Source of the DNA: Ectocarpus siliculosus
Lineage: Eukaryota; Sar; Phaeophyceae; Ectocarpales; Ectocarpaceae
Length of the DNA: 23,419 bases
Direction of reading: 5' to 3'
NCBI GenBank assembly: GCA_000310025.1
Contig: FN648897.1
Coordinates: 1 to 23,419, forward strand
Shown: positions 18,101 to 23,419 of the stretch, one piece after another
Numbering within the stretch: position 1 is the stretch's first letter
How the letters are laid out: each line of letters begins with the position of its first letter
Notes under the pieces: model-generated
The model's database searches: none
Told to the model about the DNA's origin: nothing
The model's input: the letters and a program-made list of their open reading frames with translations, nothing else
Position numbers and translations under genes: made by a program

Positions 18101-20728
18101 CCGTTTGTGTACTGGCCGCACGACAAGCAGCGGCCGCTACACCCACACCCACACCCCCCCTGCTTTGGGTGCGGTTGGCAGGAACACCCAACGTGCATGG
18201 GCGGTTGTAGTAGTCAGGGTGCATTGTATCCGACCGTACGGAAATCCCGAGAGTTTGATGCCAAACGTATCCGCGAAAACAGGTAATATTTGCTGTCGGG
18301 TAGTGCCGTGTGTGCCGTGTAACAGGGGTGATTGCTGCTGCTGCTGCAGTTGATAGGCTGTGCGTCCTACCAAAGCTGCGCCAAACCTAACTGTCGTGTT
18401 CATGATATGCTACTACGGCCGATGTGTGCTGCGCGGATATGATCTAAGATGTTATTTGAGGATGCGCGTGGGATTTAACGCCATCCGGCCGTACGCGCGA
18501 GCCGCCGTTTCGTATGTAGATAACCTATACGGCCTCTACCTGTACGAAGAGGTATGTGTCGCTCATTGCGGGAAACAGGTCGTAACTCTCCCACGCGGAT
18601 GGGACCGTATTTGGTACGCATTGATGTCCTCCTCGATGTCCTACACAAGCATTTACACGTGGGACACTACCCTCTTGCCTTGCCCCCTTAACAGGCTCAT
18701 CATCCGGACATGCCGACGACGACGTCGCCAGAACCCGACCAGATCACCACAGCGAGGATCAAGGTCCAGACTTTCTACAAGTACCGCAGAGTGGGCGAGC
18801 CAGTGCATGACTTCATACGGAAGGCAGAGGTCGAAGTCGCTACCTACGAGGAGATGCAAAGGCAGCGATCTGTCGGAGCACCACTCCCCGCCGCAGCTGC
18901 GACCGGTGGCGGCGGCGGACGCTCATACGACGAGTCACGGCGCAGCGTGAACTCGGCGATGCAGGGCAGGGATTCGCTCGACGAGTCCCGTCCTGCGGGA
19001 GATGGGTTGCAGCAACCTCCCAGCCGTACGCCTGCAACGACTCTCCTGCCCACACCACCACCCGCCAGTATAGCCACCCAGCACGCCCACACCGACTGCT
19101 GGGGCGAGACTTATCGCCCCCCGCCCGGTTGTTCTGGACGTCAACGCTTAGCCTTCGACCAGAGTCACCATGTTCACCGGCAGCCCCCGCCGCCCCTGCC
19201 TGGTGTACCCCCGAGTTATGCCGTGCATCATGCCAATCGTAATGCAACTCAATTCAACGAAGGTACGCACCTCGCGATAGGCGTACAGACCGAGGGCATC
19301 ATTTCTTTTGCTGTACATAATTTGGCATCCGGATGTTCGTAATTATGTCGACACTGCCTTCACCAAGTGCTAGAGCGTACTCGCGGATATAACGGGGCGG
19401 TTGGTGTACAGGTGCGTGTGTCGTTTGTGTATTGAAAATTTAATCAACTTTCGATTTACACAACCCAAGCGTGTGTTGTGATGTGATGTGCTGCGCCAAC
19501 GAGGAGCTGGTGCTTGTGCGCAAATGGGCCTATTTTCACTACCACCTGCCACTCTTGCGCGTCTGCGTCGTTTGTCAGTGTGATGTCTTGGTCTCTTCGT
19601 ATGTACCGTAGCGCAAGAGCAGCACTACCACGTGGAGTGTGTGTCCCGAGGATGCGCCGGTAACCACGTATAGCAGTGAGAGCTTTCCATGCACCCGTCT
19701 GTCGGCAGCACAATGTGGCACGTTAAAGGCACGCGCCCGGTTGTTCGCATCGCATTCAAGCACGGTTCGTCGTCGCACCGGGTGCTCCATGCAGTCGTGG
19801 TCGTCGCCGTATCCGAACGTTCTTTGGCCGTCCACGTCTGGTCCACAATGCTGTACCGAAAATAAAATCCTAGCTTATATGTTCCCCACACCGGCATGTA
19901 GATTACAGTCTCGTATGCATTTGGCAAATGCGTTGTTGATGATGCCACGAGAAGCACGGGGATGACAAGTAATCCTGACCATCAACGCCCACCCCTCGCA
20001 CCTACCAACCCCATGTCTGTTACCTCGCGGCCGTCAGGGACAGAAGACCTTCTCGATACACTGGCCGAGCGAGTCCTAGTTCGGCATCCTTCGGTGGGTT
20101 ACATGAGAATGACCATCGCCGTTTATCTCGATCTGAAGCGACGGGCACCAGGGAAGGGGGCGTTGGCCCACATCCTGGCTGTGGCCCGAATTTCTAACGG
20201 GAGCGCGAAGACATTTGAAAGGTTAGGCCGACCATGTCATGCACAAGTGTGTTGTAAACATCCGTAGAGGTCGCTTATTCCGTTCTTTGCTTCCCCACTA
20301 CATCGAAATGGTCTATAGTTTGAGATGACATTCCGACGCACACGACGCTGGTGGTGTCGATTGACGTACCGGATTGCTTCTCCCGCAGTCAATCCCGTCT
20401 GCCTGGTTGTCACCAAAGTACCCAAAAACGCCGCTGTATTACAGCCGGCTTGACTTCCTCGGTTACGCCACAGTTGTCACCAAGGTCTCCCTGGACAAGC
20501 CAGACGTATGATTGAAATTCTGGGCAAGGGATCGCCGACTAACAGGAGATGACGGCCAGAGGGTCGGCAGTATTTCCTGCAGTCGAAACGGAAGCACAAG
20601 GTCCTATACGTCAGAGGGGGGAGGACACCACGCGGTCTATGTACATCGTCTATCGGTATATTCTGTATCACCTCTGCCACAGCAAGACGAGGTCCATGCC
20701 TCTCGTCACATACGTCCTGTTCCGCTGA
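14601..20728 (+). CDS. Nine-exon gene of unknown function (about 777 aa)
   Basis: I do not recognise the product. The exon model is 14601-15189, 15509-16020, 16485-16610, 17633-17764, 18218-18282, 18449-18551, 18695-19262, 20038-20093 and 20546-20728, with the stop at 20726-20728. All exons join in one frame (2,334 bases, 778 codons with stop). Donors are GTGAGA, GTGAGC, GTGAGT, GTGAGT, GTAATA, GTATGT, GTACGC and GTGGGT; acceptors are CCCCAG, TTGCAG, GGGCAG, GTCAG, CTAAG, TAACAG, GTCAG and TAACAG. Residues 1-196 look globular, 197-310 are Ser/Ala/Arg-rich and disordered, 312-346 form a charged helix, 368-453 are Pro/Ala/Gly-rich, 475-509 contain an aromatic helix (AVSYVDNLYGLYLYEE), 510-600 begin with a helical segment (ARIKVQTFYKYRRVG), and the tail contains MYIVYRYILYHL. 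The start is the first in-frame ATG of the open exon. It is divergent from the transposase and could be its partner. Some small exons may be wrong. Confidence 0.55.
15509..16020 (+). CDS. Unknown gene, exon 2: disordered Ser/Ala/Arg-rich region and charged helix
   Basis: The exon is low in hydrophobics and rich in Ser, Ala, Arg, Gly and Thr. It ends in a charged helix, SERAERRAAGERTSLAAQRE and following, long enough for a short coiled coil. The opposite strand is also open here (15498-16121) because of the GC-rich codon content, but it has no splice-compatible partner that I can find. Confidence 0.6.
17270..17293. repeat. (GACCAC)4 minisatellite in an intron
   Basis: Four GACCAC units flanked by partial units, inside the intron between 16611 and 17632. 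The minus-strand reading gives a poly-Val artefact. Confidence 0.9.
18695..19262 (+). CDS. Unknown gene, exon 7: helical segment and Pro/His-rich linker
   Basis: The acceptor CTTAACAG|GCT is preceded by a pyrimidine tract, and the donor AACGAAG|GTACGC is strong. The first 55 codons encode a helical segment (ARIKVQTFYKYRRVG, HDFIRKAEVEVATYEEMQ). The remainder is a Pro/Ser/His/Gly-rich linker with PPPPLPGVPP. The frame choice rests on this helix; the other open frame is an Arg/Ser-rich shadow that stops at 18950. Confidence 0.6.
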
Positions 20729-22225
20729 CTCGACCTCGGAACGCCCCCGGTGGACTAACGCCCCGACATTCTTTCCGTGCTCGCTTTTGAATTCGTGGAG
20801 TATGCAGGAACACGAAACTTCTCGAAGATATGGGCACCGTCTTGAACGAAGCTGATTTTTTCACCACAGCATCTAGGCTCGAAGCGGGTCTCGGGACCGC
20901 TGCTCCGGCCGCCATAAGCGCGCCTGTTCCGGCATCTGCCAGCACGCCTGCGCAGGGGTCTGCTTCATCACCAGGGACCTGAACAGGCCGCGCAAATCTA
21001 CAGCGGTACACCATCTTCAGTACGTAGCGACGCAATGCCTGGCTGTAACGTCAAGCTACGGCAACAACTGAACAGCACGCCCGGGTGTGTTCCGTATGAA
21101 AAATACGAGACGCCGGAAGGGCACCCAAGTAACATAAGAGTCTTACTTGTGCCTGTTCTTCTTTCTGATTTAGCACCCTTTGAATAATGAGACGCAAGTG
21201 TATGGTAGGTCGGAGTCCCCGCGCGTGCTTCCGAACACGGGCGGCGTCAGGCTCGACGGCCAAATAACGAGCGCCAGGCGGTCGTTCTCAGTGTCTCGTG
21301 GCGTGAAAGTGTTGTCCCCTCTGTAGGCCCCACCTCTGTGCGTGGAAGCAGACATCTGTTTCCGCACGGAGACTCAGAGACAGCGGTCGTGTACGTGTCG
21401 CTGAGGTATTGGTGTGTTGCCTTTTTATTTCCGTGTCGTTGTCATGAGCATAGCCCACACGTTGTCTCTTTCCCTTGTCTCTGTCCGTTCTGGTCTTTGG
21501 ACTTTTCTCTTGCTTTCCTGTCCTTTTTGCGAGTCTAGTCTTACCTCGCTTAGTGTGTATAGGCGAGCGTGTTGTCCTAGGCTATCTGTCGTTGATTTCT
21601 ACCTACTTGCTTGTGTTGTGGTCTTTCGTGTTTTCCTGTATTTGGTTATAGGTTAGTTTTCCTGTGATCACGGGAATCGACCGCGTAAAGTCTTGTACTA
21701 CGAAGTATGGACAGAATAAGGCACCGGGTGCCGAGGTCGGATCGATATTAAAGTGAAGACAAAAGCAACAGTAAGAAGAGGTAATCGACCGGGCTTCTAG
21801 AGCCGATCTCAGTCCACGCTGTGAACCTCCTAGAACTACAAGCAGTTGTGTTTACCTCAGACGATTCAAAGAGTTCTTACTGTTGTTCGATAATCTGCTC
21901 TTGTCGGTTACGTGATAATAGCCAGTACCTGCTGTAGACATGCGGTGGCTCAGATTGACTCGTTGTCGACGATCCCCATCGACCTCCACACTCCACACAC
22001 ACACCGGCATGCAGCACGCATCAGCGCCCGTCCTGCTCCCACTGCCGCTGCTCAATGCTTTTGGCGTGTTGGTCGGGCTCGGGGGTCTCGCACATGAACC
22101 ACAACCAGCTCAGTGTAGGCGAAATGGTCGCGCACGACCTCTCCGACGGGAACGGGTAGATCGTAGGCAGCCAGTTCCGAGCTGCAGGCATGTACCGTAA
22201 TTGTGTGTGCTATGGCACCGGGTGC
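19775..22225. repeat. Three exact copies of the 11-bp palindrome GCACCGGGTGC
   Basis: Copies lie at 19775-19785, 21721-21731 (extended to a 13-base palindrome) and 22215-22225. Related CGCGCCCGGTGCC and CGCGCCCTGGTGCC words occur near 22351 and 22263. Such a word is expected far less than once in the window by chance. It could be a binding site for a dimeric protein or part of a dispersed repeat. Confidence 0.6.
20389..20505 (+). CDS. Candidate optional exon of the unknown gene
   Basis: A strong acceptor (CTTCTCCCGCAG) opens a 39-codon stretch in the same phase as its neighbours, closed by GAC|GTATGA. Including it leaves an intron of only 40 bases before 20546, far shorter than all others here, so it may be alternative or spurious. 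Confidence 0.25.
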
Positions 22226-22719
22226 GATCGGTTTATAAATCCTTTCTGTCTTGTTCCTTTATCGCGCCCTGGTGCCGTAACACACATGGGTGCGTAAACA
22301 CCAATACCGGTGCGGTAAATGCAATTACACCGTTCCGTGATCGATGTATCCGCGCGCCCGGTGCCAAAACCACGATGTGTGCCATCAGACGCACAATTGC
22401 GGACTATCGTACCGCAAAACACATGCGGCAAAAAGCAGTGTACCAATTCGTGACTTCACCGTAACGTGTCGAATCACCCACAAACGGGATATCCCCACTT
22501 CGGAGCAAGTTTTGTCTGAAATGGAGGGAGTGTTGGCCTCTACAGAGATCCATCCTAACGACACAGGGATGCTATCGTCGAAAGAGCTCAATGCTGATAT
22601 CCAGCCGGGAGAATAGATCCGACCTGGCGATGGCCTTCTGTGGTTGAAGCCGGAGGTGCTTACTCATGCCACAGTTACAAAGATAACACCAAGTCTATTG
22701 TTACTCATATCATGCACAC
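20729..22719. other. Intergenic region between convergent genes
   Basis: This region holds the 3' ends of the plus-strand unknown gene and of the minus-strand dioxygenase gene. A strong acceptor (GATTTTTTCACCACAG) at 20869 opens an Ala/Pro/Ser-rich stretch to a TGA at 20980-20982, which could be an alternative last exon. A T-rich plus-strand stretch (about 21410-21660) translates to a hydrophobic Leu/Val/Phe/Cys-rich string on both plus frames, best read as composition and not a membrane protein. The short motif clusters listed separately lie here. Confidence 0.45.
22271..22440. repeat. Cluster of GTGCSGTAA / TGCSGCAAAA-like motifs
   Basis: GGTGCCGTAA (22271), GGTGCGTAA (22289) and GGTGCGGTAA (22309) are spaced 18-20 bases apart, about two helical turns. 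Further related words follow: GGTGCCAAAAC near 22360, ACCGCAAAAC near 22411 and TGCGGCAAAAAG near 22425. The arrangement resembles sub-terminal transposase-binding repeats or an operator array, but this is unproven. Confidence 0.45.
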
Positions 22720-23419
22720 TCAGTCGACCAAGTCTATTTTTCCCGTTGCCGCCTGCGGACAACCAAGCGCACGGAGAAAGATGTGGAGACGAGCAAGCCA
22801 TGCAGCAGTACAACCGTCGCCGCCGTGTACGGATAGACCATGCCATAGTAATCCCCATCCACGCGGAATCTGGCATTCGACAGCTCTACCCTGCTCGTAG
22901 TTCTTGTGGACGTCAAGATGGCTGCCATCCACGATACGAAGGATAGTCCCCTCTTGAAACGCACACAACGCGGAATATGGAGGCGGCTGAGGTCGACTGT
23001 TTCCGCGAGTCGCCGCCTGTGTTCGGCCCGCCATCTGATCGGTGATCTTCTCCAATACCTGGTCCCGGTGTAAAACCTGCCGTCGTTCGGACCATTGGTG
23101 CGAGACACGGAGCGGTGCGAAAGAAAAAATAGGTGAAATGGTTTTTTGCCGGGTGACCATGCGTGAACACCGTCGAGAAACCCGCACGAAACACATCGCT
23201 ACTGAGCCGATGTTCACTTCACCTGTGCCAAGAGTCCCTCTAGACTGAGCAAGCAAGTGCTTATCTCCGCGAGGATCCGATCGTACCCCGGGTTGTCGAG
23301 AGCCCACAGCACGTACACCAGCGTTTCTTCCATGTCACCGGAGACACTACCAAAATCAGTGCCCAGATCACTAAGGGGAATCATGAGCCTGTCCTGACCC
23401 TTTATTCTCGTGTATCTCC
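22720..23419 (-). CDS. Fe(II)/2-oxoglutarate-dependent dioxygenase (partial, 5' end off window)
   Basis: The predicted enzyme couples 2-oxoglutarate decarboxylation to oxidation of an unknown substrate. One exon runs from the right edge to 23223 and ends LLAQ|GTGAAG in phase 0. The next starts at 23076 after GGCAG, so the join reads LLAQ-VLHRDQ. HRD (His codon 23070-23068, Asp 23064-23062) is the HxD iron motif. It is followed by YSALCAFQEGTILRIVDGSH, then IPRGWGLLWHGLSVHGGDG with the distal His (22827-22825), and RLHIFL with the 2-oxoglutarate-binding Arg (22791-22789). This spacing fits double-stranded beta-helix dioxygenases of the phytanoyl-CoA hydroxylase-like kind common in algae. Whether it acts on DNA, as TET/JBP enzymes do, cannot be told. 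The frame stops at 22722-22720, or splices out at CTCC|GTGCGC (22772). It faces the unknown gene tail to tail. Confidence 0.75.

Noticed and set aside
21338-21656. Leu/Val/Phe-rich frames resembling a membrane protein
   Set aside because: A T-rich stretch makes two overlapping plus-strand frames hydrophobic at once, which points to base composition and not coding.
1-23419. CRISPR array, tRNA or rRNA genes
   Set aside because: No evenly spaced identical repeats with unique spacers and no recognisable tRNA or rRNA segments were seen by eye; a covariance-model scan would be decisive.

Overview
This window is nuclear DNA from a eukaryote. Both resolvable genes that lie wholly inside it are split by introns of roughly 140-1,020 bases with GTRAG/GTRNGN donors and YAG acceptors. 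No bacterial operon structure, ribosome-binding pattern or CRISPR array is seen. Moderate GC content, many CAG/CTG and other short tandem repeats, frequent TACATGTA-like words, a decayed copia element and a KDZ-type transposase fit an algal, perhaps brown-algal (stramenopile), genome. That taxonomic call is inference.

Layout from left to right. Positions 1-1334 hold the 5' end of a decayed Ty1/copia retrotransposon on the minus strand: a probable LTR, then a gag broken by two frameshifts and a stop. Positions 1355-2180 are an unusual array packed with CATG cores (CCCATGGG, CTCATGAG and similar). Positions 2214-2500 are almost pure A+T and contain an exact 60-base direct repeat. Positions about 2500-5905 show no gene I can support. 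Positions 5906-11019 (minus) carry a multi-exon KDZ (Kyakuja-Dileera-Zisupton) transposase with cysteine clusters upstream and the RNase H-fold motifs downstream. All resolved exons are open and join in phase, but one stretch (8622-10384) is unresolved. Positions 11020-14600 separate two divergent genes and contain tandem duplications and trinucleotide repeats. Positions 14601-20728 (plus) can be assembled into one nine-exon gene of about 777 codons that I do not recognise. Positions 20729-22719 are intergenic with recurring short palindromic or GTGC-type motifs. Positions 22720-23419 (minus) are the 3' part of a gene for an Fe(II)/2-oxoglutarate-dependent dioxygenase that runs off the right edge.

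How the parts may work together: KDZ transposons are known to co-occur with 2-oxoglutarate dioxygenases of the TET/JBP class in some fungi. Here a structurally intact KDZ transposase, a novel large open gene and a dioxygenase lie side by side. A single large transposon carrying a transposase, an unknown partner and a dioxygenase is possible, but I could not find element termini, so they may simply be neighbours.
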